64,000 nucleotides of DNA from NCBI GenBank assembly GCA_030180135.1, contig CM058236.1:64631728-64695727 (forward strand), read 5' to 3'. This document shows positions 31,495 through 43,522 of the stretch, one piece after another (the stretch's first letter is position 1; each line of letters begins with the position of its first letter). The notes beneath the pieces were generated by a model. It ran no database searches. It had not been told where the DNA came from and saw only the letters and a program-made list of their open reading frames with translations. The stretch is from Orychophragmus violaceus. Taxonomy: Eukaryota; Streptophyta; Magnoliopsida; Brassicales; Brassicaceae. Both the position numbers and the translations under genes were made by a program.

Positions 31495-33461
31495 TCATGG
31501 CGGTTTCAACAGAGACTTTGAGTGTCTCTGTGAATGTCTCCTCATCCAAGGTGGTGAATAAGCAGTAGGATCATGAGCTTGACCAAGGAAGGATGGAAAA
31601 GCAACAGGGTGGGAGTGAAGCTTGGGTGTTGTCGAGTGTTTATCTGCATTCACAACAATAAAGTTATGAGGTTTAAGCTTAGAAGATGAAGATGCGTACC
31701 TTCGATTTTGAGGACGTTTGATATTCGAAGCTTTCTGCTTGTGAGCAGTTGCAGGTTCTGAAGATGTTAGAGTAGATTCCTGACGAACCACCATCTTCTC
31801 CTCTCCAATATCAACTACATGAATCCCACCAATATGGGCTTCTTTCTCCATCTCAACACCAAATGTTTGACCATCAATGGTGGACCTTCGCAGATTGTCC
31901 ATCTTGAAGTGCAGAGGCTTATCTCCTAGGTGGAGATCAATCAGACCATGCCTCACATCAATCACTGCTCCAGCTGTAGCTAAGAAGGATCTGCCAAGTA
32001 TCAGAGGATCATCCGGTTCCATATCATATTTCAGCACCACGAAGTCTGTTGGAATCAAGTAGTTTCCAACTCTGATAGGGATGTCCTCTAGAACTCCTGC
32101 TGGGATCCTCTTCGATCGATCAGCCAGGATTAGAGAGATCCTAGTCTGCTTGAAGTCCGTCAATCCCAATCTCTCAGCCACAGAGTATGGTATGAGGTTC
32201 GCACTAGCTCCCAAGTCGCATAAAGAGTTGTTTGAAGTTGTCCTCAAAGATAGACCAGTCTAGCGCAAAGACTCCTGGATCTGAAAGCTTCTCTGGAATC
32301 TGATTCAGCAGCACAGAACTGACCTGCTTAGATACAATCATCACCCCCTCTTTCAAATAACCATCAGTGGAGACCATCTTCTTCGCATATCTCTTCACAC
32401 AAGGATGAACTCGCAAAGCATCAGCTGGTGGAGTTTCATTCAGCTTCTTATCCATCACCACCATGCATTTGACCGCATTCTGCTCATGTTTAGACCTCAT
32501 AGGAACTCTGGGGAACGGTATAGGAGGTGTAGACCTTCTCCTTAGCAAAAACATCAGATTTGGGCGAAATTGGGTCTGTCCGACCGTCGCGTCGACCGAC
32601 GCAGAAGTGGTGTCGGTCGACATTGAATTGGTGTCGACAGACAGTGTCGAGCATGGTCGATTTCCGTTCGTCATGAGAAATCGAAATTGCCGTCAGAACT
32701 GCGTGTCGACCGACACTAAGAGGGTGTCGATCGACACCGAGAGCTATAATCAAAAGATCAGTGTTGATCTCGGTCGATTTCGGTCCGTCTAAACTCTCAA
32801 ACTCGGGGATTTTAAGGGGTGTCGACCGACACTGAGGTGGAATGTCGGGCGACGCTGAGTCTGCAAGCTTGGATTCTTCTATGTTTTCCACGATTTCCAC
32901 AGCCTTAACTCCAAATTCTGATCCCTGATCCAGCTTATCTTCAACCTGAACCGAGATGGCGTTGATATAAGCATTCTGAGCATTCTTCCCTTTGACAGAA
33001 CTTGAAATCAGAGCCACTTGTGTATCCCGCTACCTCATATGAGTGTTCAAGCACTCAAACTTCCCATTCAGATCTTCATACAAAGCATCAAGCTACGAGT
33101 TAAAACTCAATGTGGTCTGCTGCTGTCCCTCAAGAAACTGTTCCATCATAGCTTCCAATCTGCTCTCATGTGTTGGTGCAGGAGGTGCTTGGTAAGAAGA
33201 AGCACCATAGTTCCTTGAGAAGGAACTGCTCTGTTGCTGGAAGGGCTTCTGAAAAGCAGATTTCTGACTGTAAAGTCCATTCCCTCCAACGTAGTTGACA
33301 GCTTCTTGTGCATACTCTCCATTATCCAATACTTCAAAATCATGAGCAAATTGGACACTCTTCCTTCCAAGTAGAAGACTATGCAGAGAGTCAATTTTGT
33401 TCTTCAGCCCAGCTATCTGCGAGCTGTCAATCTCTGAGCCGAAAACAAAATTCGGATACAT
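31495..33461 (-). pseudogene. Athila-2 copy A gag C-terminal part and protease
   Basis: Read leftwards: a gag-like piece from MYPNFVFGSEIDSSQIAGLKNK (33461), with a Gln/Ser-rich part and HMRQRDTQ-like helices. A connecting piece at 32204-32674 has KEGVMIVSKQVSSVLLNQIPEKLSDPGVF, and protease is at 31495-32247 (CDLGASANLIPYS, DPLILGRSFLATAGAVIDVRHGLIDL). These use three frames, and the same shifts occur in copy B, so they predate the duplication. Copy A alone has two extra TAG codons at 33030-33032 and 33093-33095. The capsid domain of gag and all of RT/IN are missing. Dyads inside the coding part (32589-32644, 32703-32737, 32819-32855) give heptad-like peptides such as STDTTSA. Confidence 0.8.
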
Positions 33462-33663
33462 TATCCTTAAAGATCTCTCAGCCTTCTTGGTTGCTTCCGC
33501 GAAAGGTGTCGACCGACACTAGGTTGGTGTCGATCGACACTAAGTTCTCTTGGTCAATGTTTCCCTGCAGAAACAAGAAAAACGCGAAAAGAGGCCAGTA
33601 AACAAGAAAAGAAAACACTTAGACTAAATTCTAGTACAAAATCTATCGGCGAACTCAAAGAGT

Positions 33664-33680
33664 CCCCGGCAAAGGAGCCA
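33664..33680 (-). other. Athila-2 copy A primer-binding site, mutated
   Basis: On the minus strand TGGCTCCTTTGCCGGGG differs from the tRNA-Asp complement at two positions. One of them (GCGCC to GCTCC) is absent from copy B. Confidence 0.8.
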
Positions 33681-33686
33681 AAAACT

Positions 33687-34740
33687 TGATAGGTCTAGTT
33701 TTATCCCTATTCTAACAGCAAGTGCACAGAAGTGACAATCATAGTATAAAGGGTATCGAATCCACAGAGACTCTAGTTTCACACGATAGATTATATGTAA
33801 ACGAATTAAGCTAAGCGAATAGATTGAAAGCAGTAAACAAGCAAGTAATTTAAAGAGAGGTGCAAGCAATTAACGAAGGCGTCAGGTTCAGGGAAGTTCT
33901 CAGGAAATCAGGAACACAGGTCAATCAATTAACAGGATTCAGATATCAATGTTCTAGAACTAGAATCACAGAAATATGGCAAACTAACTCTCGCTACGAA
34001 TACTAACTATGTCTAACAACCTAGAAAGCCAACTCTCGTTGCGAATCCTAGAGTTCTAAACATGCATTTAATTCAAGCTCGTTCGTTCACAAATTCCCTA
34101 AACCAAATCTCTTTGCGAATATGTTATTTGCTCAACTAGGTTCTTTTCTAGCTAATTAACCAACTCTCGCTGTGCTAATCAACCTAACAACGGTAATCTA
34201 AGTTATGAATCTAAAACCTAGATGTTATGAATCTAAATTAATCAATTAAACTAACAATCCATGAAATCCCTAACGAGAATCCCTAAACCTAACAAGGAGA
34301 TTTACTCAGACATGGCAATTGAAACAACATACATGATGAATAGAAAACCAAATAACATAAAAGAGATATAAAAACTGGGGTTCGAAATCTAGTCTCTCTC
34401 GAGTACAAGATCAGCCCCAAAACTCAATCTCTCGTAAAACCTATCGTATCCAAAGCGTAGCCTAACAAGTGGCTGAAAACTAATTAAATAGTCTGAAACA
34501 CGAATTGGGCTTTCTTGTAAATATGGTAATCTTCTGGGCCTTATTGCAATTCCTCAAAAGTCTCATTAACTCGCGTAGAATTTCTGAATCGCAATAGGCT
34601 CCAAAATGCACTAATATCTCCAAATAAGCTCCAAACGTGCATAAACCTGTAGAGGACACAAAAGACTACAAAACACCTAAAAGACTTTAAGTAAAGACTT
34701 ATATCATGGCCTGAAAACCAGTAAAAACCATGATATATCA
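33687..34740 (-). repeat. Athila-2 LTR-2 (central, hybrid)
   Basis: 1054 bp. From its left end to about 34365 it carries LTR-3-type bases, including the shared deletion near 34205. From 34444 to its right end it carries LTR-1-type bases, including absence of the dyad segment. The switch lies between about 34365 and 34444. Confidence 0.93.
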
Positions 34741-36080
34741 ACTCCCCCACACTTAGCTCTTGCTTGCCCTCAAGCAAGTAAAGAACCAAAATATAAGAAA
34801 GAGGTTTGAAAATACAAAAACTCATTTCGTCCTAGGAACTTTTGCATTCACATTTACTTAGTAAGCCCTGTAACCTTTCCTACATGACTCAAGACCACAA
34901 TATACTTCCCCCACACTTAGAAATTGTCCCAATTAAACTCCACAATCAAGTTAGGACATTCAAGTTCACCACACTAGCCTCTGTATACAATTAGGTGCGG
35001 TCTTACAGAGGGAGTATCGAATCAAAGGACACATGGATTCAACCTATTCAGTATCTGACCACCAAACTGTCGGTTTCTGGTTTCTTTCTTTTCCCTTTCT
35101 CCCTTAGCACTGATTTTTTCCCACTGGGTATCATTATATTTTTTCTATCAGTGCTCTTCTCTTTTTATTGGGGTTTCACTTTGGATCTTTCCATGGATAC
35201 ACAAGAAGTAATAGGGGTCTCTACCACTCCCGTGACCACTTCGAAGCTACTAGCTTATCCTCGGTTTTTATCTCTTTTTTTTTTTACTTTCAAGGGAGGG
35301 GAAAATCAGAAACCATACTTTAGACAGGATCATAGGCTGTGTCAAACACATCAAAGGAATCCGACCCAAAGATTACCAAGCCCCTAAGTGAGAAATTAAA
35401 GTCAAGATTAAGTGCGAGACTAGTGATGGATCCTCTGAATACCTGGTTAGATATGGATGTCCTTGGTAAGTTGATCTGTTTGGGGTTTTCTAATAGTCAT
35501 AGAGCTCCTGCAAGTCTGTCCAAAGGTTACTTAAATCCTGTGAAATTGAAAGTTTCCTCGAAAAATCCTTGTTTCCAACTTATTTTGACTCAATAAAACA
35601 ACTTTTAAAACAATGGACTGACTCTGAGAAAGCAAAACAAACGGTGGTCAGTAAACTACCTCCCCCACACTTAAACTACACTGTCCCCAATGTAATAGAA
35701 GCACAGGTTCGGGAAGAACAGGGAAAATCAAGTGAAAATTCGGAAAATCGGAATCTGTACATGCTAGCGAGGTAAGTGTCGACCGACACACAGACAGTGT
35801 CGATCGACACTGGCTTTGGTCGACACTTCCTTACCCAAATCGAGCGTCCTCGATTATGGTCCATGTTTTTGAGTCGGGTGTCGACCGACACTAAGTGAAT
35901 GTCGACCGACGCAAATGTCTGCAGCATGTTCTTGACGTTTCTAACACACCAAAACACACAAATCAAAAAAACAAAAACCAAAAATCAAAAAATAAAAGAA
36001 AAACTGACTCAACAGTGGGTTGTCTCCCACTCAGCGCTTGTTTTTAGTCAGTAGCTTGACTATGGGTCGGAGAATCAGAC
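34741..36080 (-). other. Athila-2 copy B non-coding 3' region
   Basis: Same layout as copy A: polypurine tracts at 34741-34756, 34906-34920 and 35659-35673; dyad pairs at 35776/35797 and 35878/35899. The stem CTTGCTTG / CAAGCAAG (34759-34766 and 34771-34778) is perfect here, while copy A has one broken pair. Confidence 0.75.
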
Positions 36081-38047
36081 TCATGGCGGTTTCAATAGAG
36101 ACTTTGAGTGTCTCTGTGAATGTCTCCTCATCCAAGGTGGTGAATATGCAGTAGGATCATGAGCTTGACCAAGGAAGGATGGAAAAGCAACAGGGTGGGA
36201 GTGAAGCTTGGGTGTTGTCGAGTGTTTATCTGCATTCACAACAATAGAGTTATGAGGTTTAAGCTTAGAATATGAAGATGCGTACCTTCGATTTTTAGGA
36301 CGTTTGATATTCGAAGCTTTCTGCTTGTGAGCAGTTGCAGGTTCTGAAGATGTTAGAGTAGATTCCTGACGAACCACCATCTTCTCCTCTCCAATATCAA
36401 CTACATGAATCCCACCAATATGGGCTTCTTGCTCCATCTCAACACCAAATGTTTGACCATCAATGGTGGACCTTCGCAGATTGTCCATCTTGAAGTGCAG
36501 AGGCTTATCTCCTAGGTGGAGATCAATCAGACCATGCCTCACATCAATCACTGCTCCAGCTGTAGCTAAGAAGGATCTGCCAAGTATCAGAGGATCATCC
36601 GGTTCCATATCATATTTCAGCACCACGAAGTCTGTTGGAATCAAGTAGTTTCCAAATCTGATAGGGATGTCCTCTAGAACTCCTGCTGGGATCCTCTTCG
36701 ATCGATCAGCCAGGATTAGAGAGATCCTAGTCTGCTTGAAGTCCGTCAATCCCAATCTCTCAGCCACAGAGTATGGTATGAGGTTCGCACTAGCTCCCAA
36801 GTCGCATAAAGAGTTGTTTGAAGTTGTCCTCAAAGATAGACCAGTCTAGCGCAAAGACTCCTGGATCTGAAAGCTTCTCTGGAATCTGATTCAGCAGCAC
36901 AGAACTGACCTGCTTAGATACAATCATCACCCCCTCTTTCAAATAACCATCAGTGGAGACCATCTTCTTCGCATATCTCTTCACACAAGGATGAACTCGC
37001 AAAGCATCAGCTGGTGGAGTTTCATTCAGCTTCTTATCCATCACCACCATGCATTTGACCGCATTCTGCTCATGTTTAGACCTCATAGGAACTCTGGGGA
37101 ACGGTATAGGAGGTGTAGACCTTCTCCTTAGCAAAAACATTAAATTTGGGCGAAATTGGGTCTGTCCGACCGTCGCGTCGACCGACGCAGAAGTGGTGTC
37201 GGTCGACATTGAATTGGTGTCGACAGACAGTGTCGAGCATGGTCGATTTCCGTTCGTCATGAGAAATCGAAATTGCCGTCAGAACTGCGTGTCGACCCAC
37301 ACTAAGAGGGTGTCGATCGACACCGAGAGCTATAATCAAAAGATCAGTGTTGATCTCGGTCGATTTCGGTCCGTCTAAACTCTCAAACTCGGGGATTTTA
37401 AGGGGTGTCGACCGACACTGAGGTGGAATGTCGGGCGACGCTGAGTCTGCAAGCTTGGATTCTTCTATGTTTTCCACGATTTCCACAGCCTTAACTCCAA
37501 ATTCTGATCCCTGATCCAGCTTATCTTCAACCTGAACCGAGATGGCGTTGATATAAGCATTCTGAGCATTCTTCCCTTTGACAGAACTTGAAATCAGAGC
37601 CACTTGTGTATCCCGCTGCCTCATATGAGTGTTCAAGCACTCAAACTTCCCATTCAGATCTTCATACAAAGCATCAAGCTTCGAGTTAAAACTCAATGTG
37701 GTCTGCTGCTGTCCCTCAAGAAACTGTTCCATCATAGCTTCCAATCTGCTCTCATGTGTTGGTGCAGGAGGTGCTTGGTAAGAAGAAGCACCATAGTTCC
37801 TTGAGAAGGAACTGCTCTGTTGCTGGAAGGGCTTCTGAAAAGCAGATTTCTGACTGTAAAATCCATTCCCTCCAACGTAGTTGACAGCTTCTTGTGCATA
37901 CTCTCCATTATCCAATACTTCAAAATCCTGAGCAAATTGGACACTCTTCCTTCCAAGTAGAAGACTATGCAGAGAGTCAATTTTGTTCTTCAGCCCAGCT
38001 ATCTGCGAGCTATCAATCTCTGAGCCGAAAACAAAATTCGGATACAT
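36081..38047 (-). pseudogene. Athila-2 copy B gag C-terminal part and protease
   Basis: The better copy. A 323-codon frame (37076-38047) starts MYPNFVFGSEID and runs through the Gln/Ser-rich and helical parts (ESRLEAMMEQFLEGQQQ, KLDALYEDLNGKFECLN). It then crosses the dyad region (CRSTPLKIPEF, VDRHPLSVGRH). A shifted frame at 36790-37260 carries PCVKRYAKKMVSTDGYLKEGVMIVSK, and protease is at 36081-36833 (CDLGASANLIPYSVAERLG, DPLILGRSFLATAGAVIDV). No zinc knuckle, RT or integrase is present. The two frameshifts are shared with copy A. The apparent Met of the protease frame is not a real start. Confidence 0.82.
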
Positions 38048-38249
38048 TATCCTTAAAGATCTCTCAGCCTTCTTGGTTGCTTCCGCGAAAGGTGTCGACC
38101 GACACTAGGTTGGTGTCGATCGACACTAAGTTCTCTTGGTCATTGTTTCCCTGCAGAAACAAGAAAAACGCGAAAAGAGGTCAGTAAACAAGAAAAGAAA
38201 ACACTTAGACTAAATTCTAGTACAAAATCTATCGGCGAACTCAAAGAGT

Positions 38250-38266
38250 CCCCGGCAAAGGCGCCA
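38250..38266 (-). other. Athila-2 primer-binding site (tRNA-Asp type)
   Basis: On the minus strand TGGCGCCTTTGCCGGGG matches the complement of the plant tRNA-Asp 3' end at 16 of 17 bases. It lies six bases from the LTR. Confidence 0.88.
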
Positions 38267-38272
38267 AAAACT

Positions 38273-39416
38273 TGATAGGTCTAGTTTTATCCCTATTCTA
38301 ACAGCAAGTGCACAGAAGTGACAATCATAGTATAAAGGGTATCGAATCCACAAAGACTATAGTTTCACACGATAAATTATATGTAAACGAATTAAGCTAA
38401 GCGAATAGATTGAAAGCAGTAAACAAGCAAGTAATTTAAAGAGAGGTGCAAGCAATTAACGAAGGCGTCAGGTTCAGGGAAGTTCTCAGGAAATCAGGAA
38501 CACAGGTCAATCAATTAACAGGATTCAGATATCAATGTTCTAGAACTAGAATCACAGAAATATGGCAAACTAACTCTCGCTGCGAATACTAACTATGTCT
38601 AACAACCTAGAAAGCCAACTCTCGTTGCGAATCCTAGAGTTCTAAACATGCATTTAATTCAAGTTCGTTCGTTCACAAATTCCCTAAACCAAATCTCTTT
38701 GCGAATAGGTTATTTGCTCAACTAGGTTCTTTTCTAGCTAATTAACCAACTCTCGCTGTGCTAATCAACCTAACAACGGTAATCTAAGTTATGAATCTAA
38801 AATCTAGATGTTATGAATCTAAATTAATCAATTAAACTAACAATCCATGAAATCCCTAACGAGAATCCCTAAACCTAACAAGGAGATTTACTCAGACATG
38901 GCAATTGAAACAACATACATGATGAATAGAAAACCAAATAACATAAAAGAGATATAAAAACTGGGGTTCGAAATCTAGTCTCTCTCGAGTACAAGATCAG
39001 CCCCAAAACTCAATCTCTCGTAAAACCTAGCGTATCCAAAGCGTAGCCTAACAAGTTGCTGAAAAACTAATTAAATAGTCTGAAACACGAATTGGGCTTT
39101 CTTGTAAATATGGTAATCTTCTGGGCCTTATTGCAATTCCTCAAAAGTCTCATTAACTCGCGTAGAATTTTTGAATCGCGATCAGTGTCGATAGACACTA
39201 AGAGTAGTGTCGATCGACACTCACTCCAAGTGTTGACTCCGACTTCTTCTTTTCTGCACAGATTCCCAATAGGCTCCAAAATGCACTAATATCTCCAAAT
39301 AAGATCCAATTGTGCATAAACCTGTAGAGGACACAAAAGACTACAAAAACACCTAAAAGACTTTAAGTAAAGACTTATATCATGGCCTGAAAGCCAGTAA
39401 AAACCATGATATATCA
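38273..39416 (-). repeat. Athila-2 LTR-3 (outer, 5')
   Basis: 1144 bp. It is the only Athila-2 LTR that keeps the segment at about 39178-39268 with dyads GTGTCGATAGACAC (39185-39198) and GTGTCGATCGACAC (39207-39220). It shares with LTR-2 the deletion near 38790. Confidence 0.95.
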
Positions 39417-39421
39417 GCAAA

Positions 39422-40610
39422 CTCCCAAGCCTTAATGATGTGTGTTCTCAAGTCCAAATAGAATAAGGTTCTCTTGGTCTCTTTGGTGGAAGAGGAGAAC
39501 TTCCTACTTCCGAGAAAGGTGTGTACAAACATGAAGAAAGAAAGACATGGGTTTGTGACCACTGCGAAAGGAAAGGTCACACCAAATGCAAGTGATGGAT
39601 CCTTCATCATCATCTCAAACCAGACAAGTTCAGAGATATAAGGCTAATCTATCTTGTGAATCAATGGGTGGATAGAAGACAGTACAACAACACAAGGAGA
39701 GGGCATAGCGATGACTGCATCCGAATAGTTTTTGAGAAAAACCAACTTGGTGGCTCTCATCAAAGTCATTGGCTCCTTGAAGAAATCTTTTACCACTTTC
39801 TATACTCACAAACCTACTACTTCTCATATTTTTGATTCAGGTGTTTCTCACCATATGTTTAGTAACAAAAATTTTCTCAACAACATAGAACCATCTTTAG
39901 GGGATATGATAATAGATAATGGTGACAAGGTTCCTATGAATGGAGTTGGTAATTTCATATTGTTTAATAAGGATTATAAGGCATTCTTTATTCCTAGGTT
40001 TACATAAAATCTCCTGTCGATAAAAAGGGAAACTCATGATTTAATTTCTAAAAAATATATGGGCCTAAGGATGTTCATTTTGGAGAAAGGGGAACTAAAG
40101 AAAATCTTTATGTTCTTGAAGACACTTCATCAAGAACTCTTAGATCTATTCCTTTCACTTTATGCTTTTATGTTTCTCTTAATTCTATGTGACATGCTAG
40201 ATTAGGTATCCTCTTAATTGATGATACCTTATGTATCATTTGATCACTCTAGTTGTGAGGCTAGTATTCTTGGCAATCATTGCATGATGTTTTTTTTTCC
40301 AAAGTCATATACTATTCATAAAATTATTTTGACTTAGTTCATTCTGATTTTGGACACCTCCATGCGTATCTACATATAACAACAAGTATTTGTGATTTCA
40401 TATATCAAAATTCAAAATACACTTGAATAACATTGTTTCCATCTAAAAGTAGTTTATTTGATGCATTTATTAACTTTCAAAAATTATGCTACTAACCAAT
40501 TTCATGCTAATATTAAGTTGTTAGAAACATATAATGGAAGATAATACACAAGCCACATATTCAAAGAACATCCATCTAAGCATATATTATACCAAACAAG
40601 CTAGTTTTGG
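39422..40610 (+). pseudogene. copia-2 gag 3' part, protease and integrase start
   Basis: Continuation of 26600. It begins with GSLGLFGGRGEL and a zinc knuckle CDHCERKGHTK whose last cysteine position is followed by a stop (TGA near 39594). Protease follows with FDSGVSHHMFSNKNF (frame 39732-40007). Pre-integrase and integrase traces run to about 40610 (HARLGILLIDD, FDLVHSDFG, NQFHANIKLLETYN). Frames break repeatedly. The rest of integrase, RT, RNase H and the 3' LTR are missing; the copy ends abruptly near 40610. Confidence 0.8.
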
Positions 40611-40968
40611 GGCATCTCCAACCCTACTCTATTTTCCACTCCACATCCCATTTTAGAGTAAAATTCTCTTAAACTCTACACCATTTTTCATTTTTATTAA
40701 CCAGCCAGATCGGATTTATTTAGCTTAAACCACTCCTTGGAAATTCTACGGTGGCTATATATTGAAGCCGAAGACATTTTAACAAAAACGTCTATACACA
40801 TATTTAATTGACGTTGGGGCTCTTGCCGACAGTACCCTCATACCAGCTTGATGCTTCCAATGCAGCAATTTGCCCTGATTTTCGTGCTCATAAACTTGTC
40901 CTTCCTCCTCCTCTGAATAGGAATTGCTTGTAACCTCATATCCTACTTTCTTGGCATTCTGAGGGCAA
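40611..40968. other. Unassigned junction DNA
   Basis: It begins GGGGCATCTCCAACCC, a phrase common at the ends of small Brassicaceae repeats, but I find no matching inverted end. No coding frame is seen. Confidence 0.4.
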
Positions 40969-41374
40969 TGTTAGAATGATCGCACCACTCGATTCCCCCG
41001 TGCCAAAGTCATTTTTGATACCCAAATTTGAAATTTCCAATATCTTTGTATAATGAACCTGCAACGACTTCTCTGCTTATCACGACACGTTTTCTTACAT
41101 TTCTTTTCCTTGTAACTTTCATTGGAGCACTTTCTCACAATATTAAACGTTTCTTTGCACAAACTACAGCTTACGAGGGTCGATTTGCAACATTTTGTAG
41201 GAATATAGAAAGTATATCAATTGTACAGCTCTTGATTATCATACCGTTAGGCAATGATCGTGTCAATATTGTCTCATTACTATCAGTATATTGTATTTCC
41301 TTTTATCTCTGTAAACTCTTTGTATATAACCAGAGCATCTCATATCAATAATACTCAAGCAATTCCTTAAGGCA
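40969..41374 (+). repeat. copia-3 5' LTR (probable)
   Basis: About 406 bp from TGTTAGAATG to TTAAGGCA. A TATA-like TGTATATAACC lies near 41321. The copia primer site TGCTATCAGAGCC follows at 41378-41390. No second LTR remains, so the start is inferred from the TG end and typical length. Confidence 0.55.
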
Positions 41375-41377
41375 ATA

Positions 41378-41390
41378 TGCTATCAGAGCC
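41378..41390 (+). other. copia-3 primer-binding site
   Basis: TGCTATCAGAGCC is one base from the initiator tRNA-Met complement. It precedes gag in the same orientation. Confidence 0.75.
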
Positions 41391-41541
41391 ACTTAGGTTT
41401 TAAACCTAATTTTTCGGTGCCTCCTTCTCCTTCTCTGTCTTCTTCTTCTCCTACACAGACTCCTCTATTCTTCATACCTTTTTATCTGTTACTCTCACTC
41501 TTCTCTAAAATCTTTGTCTTATTAAGCTTTCTTGCTTCATC

Positions 41542-42350
41542 ATGTCTGAATCCATCGCAGAGAGGACTTCGGTTTTTAACATCCAAGATCCTCAACATAC
41601 GCTTCTCTCCGTCAACATGTCGAGTGTGACCAAACTCACCAATGTCAACTATATAATGTGGAGCAGGCAGGTTCGGGCCCTCCTTTAAGGTCATGAGCTT
41701 CAGCATTTTATTGAAGACTCAACGGTGGTTCCTACTCCCACGATGATAACTGAAGGCGTGACCTCTCCCAATCCAGCCTTCGCTCCGTGGTGGAGACAAG
41801 ATCGTCTCCTCTACAGCTCGCTCATCGGTGCTATCTCTCAGCCGGTGCAGTCTGTGGTTTCCAGTGCTACCACCACCAGAGAAATCTGGGACACGCTTGC
41901 ACTAACCTTCGGCAATCCCACACGAGGTCATATTCGACAACTAAAATTTCAGATCAAGCACTGTGTCAAAGGAACTAAGACCATCAGTGATTATCTCTGT
42001 ACGATCAAATTATAAAGCAGATGATCTTGCTCTCCTCGGGAAGCCAATGGATCCAGAGGATTTTACGGAGAAAATCCTTGCCGGTCTCAGTGAAGAGTAC
42101 AAACCAGAGATTGATGCTATCAATGGGCATGATACAACCACCTCGTCTTTGAACTTCATGAGCGTTTACTCAATCGAGAAGCTATGATTCTCTGTGCAGA
42201 GCCACCCACTGTCACACCGGTTGTTGCTAATGCTGTTGACTCTCGACCAAGGCAGCCATAGAGAAACAGTACCAACAATTCCCACCAGTCTCGCAACAAT
42301 CAACAATTCCCACACAAGAGCCATCCAAAGGCTCGACACTAACACCCGAC
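41542..42350 (+). pseudogene. copia-3 gag fragment
   Basis: Starts MSESIAERTSVFNIQ and has the copia capsid signature (SVNMSSVTKLTNVNYIMWSRQVRALL). A stop occurs at about 41686, then the frame continues with PNPAFAPWWRQDRLLYSSLIGAIS, EIWDTLALTFGNPTRGHIRQLKFQIK and, after a frameshift near 42000, ADDLALLGKPMDPEDFTEKILAGLSEEYK. An Asn/Gln/Ser-rich tail decays by about 42350. Nothing downstream of gag is left; the copy joins a LINE fragment of opposite strand. Confidence 0.8.
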
Positions 42351-42369
42351 TAATCTCACCCGATCAAAT

Positions 42370-42813
42370 TAATCATTGACTACATTAGGAAGAGGTTTTC
42401 ATGGGTCGATGATTGTAAAAACCTTTGTCACTTTCATATTTTATTTATTTATCGTAGATGGGTGGATAAATTTTGGATGACCAACCAAACAAACAATGTG
42501 TTCATGACTTTCCTCATTGAAGAATTGGATAGGCACATTCCTCTGTTCGAACAAAATTAGGACAGAAGAGAGCTCACGCTTAACAAGCACAAATTTTGGT
42601 TTTCATTTGGACACAAACATTGTGTGTCCACGAATTTTCCATAATCTCAGATTAATCACTTTGTTAATTTCTTTTGGAAGCGTTTTGAATTCTTAAAAGA
42701 AAGGCATTTCCAACCATCTTTGACAATTATGCATCCTTGTTCTGCTTACTTCATATCCCATTCACTATATTATTAATTATACCTTGTGATATGGGACCCG
42801 AATAGAACCTCCA
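42370..42813 (-). pseudogene. LINE ORF1-like (DUF4283) fragment, downstream half
   Basis: The minus strand, read leftwards from the copia-4 edge, gives WRFYSGPISQGIINNIVNGIW. After frameshifts come KMVGNAFLLRIQNAS, NVPIQFFNEESHEHIVCLVGHPKF and KVFTIIDP. This is the DUF4283 nucleic-acid-binding domain found in plant LINE ORF1-type proteins. It continues directly from the fragment at 48494-48960 once copia-4 is removed. Several stops and shifts make it non-functional. Confidence 0.78.
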
Positions 42814-43399
42814 TGTAGTGTTTTCACCTTATGTACTTAGTGTAAATTCTAGTTACGATTGTCGTCTTTTAGGTCTTAGTGTTTACTTGTTTTCTAATGT
42901 TTGTTCTTGAGCAGAGTAAAGCAGTAAAACAGAGACGACACAGGAGATTTACAAGTTCCCAACAATACCTGCTCTCAAGGTTATTATTAGTTGATTCGCT
43001 TAGAGTACAAGATACCAAGAGATCGTCTAGTTACAAAGATGAAAACCGAGAAGAAGAAATAGCTATGGCGATGAGCTTTTCTTCTCTCTACTCTCTCTCT
43101 CACTAGATCGGATATTCCTATTGCTTGTCACTCTCACACCATAACCTTTTCACGCTCCTTCTAACGTCCTTTTAACCTTTTGCAGGTTCCAGCTCAGCAG
43201 AGTCAACAACGGATCTTCCTTAGCTGAAACAAACCTTATCTGCAACATTCAGTGTACACAGACACTGTAAAACGACGTAGCTGCGTGTCTTGGGCCATTC
43301 ACCAACTGCATTCATCTTTTGGGCTTCAACCAGAACAATGTTCTAGCCCACTTAGCAGCTTAAGGCCTTATCTTTGTCTAAGAGTATGATCGTCTCACA
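42814..43399 (-). repeat. copia-4 3' LTR
   Basis: 586 bp. It differs from the right LTR by a deletion of about 36 bp after ACAAGTTCCCA, a shorter GAA run and scattered substitutions. Confidence 0.93.
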
Positions 43400-43522
43400 T
43401 TCTCGACCTCGATCTACTTTTCAGACACAATCCGAGACCTTGTCGGATTCCTTTTCTTCTTGTTCCGACAAACACCGTCGAAACCCTAGCTCTTTCACCG
43501 AGCTAGCCCAGCTCTTGTCGAG

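Larger units (their letters stand above)
29072..39416 (-). mobile_element. Athila-2: composite non-autonomous element, LTR-internal-LTR-internal-LTR
   Basis: 10,345 bp in minus orientation. Three LTRs (29072-30155, 33687-34740, 38273-39416) enclose two nearly identical internal regions (30156-33686 and 34741-38272; about 32 differences by eye in 3.5 kb). Only the outermost ends are flanked by a 5-bp duplication, GCAAA (29067-29071 and 39417-39421), so the whole block is one insertion later enlarged. Internal parts have an Athila-type primer site, a gag C-terminal part, a protease and a non-coding 3' region. RT, RNase H and integrase are absent. The left duplication includes the last base of the CACTA element, so Athila-2 came after it. 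Confidence 0.95.
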
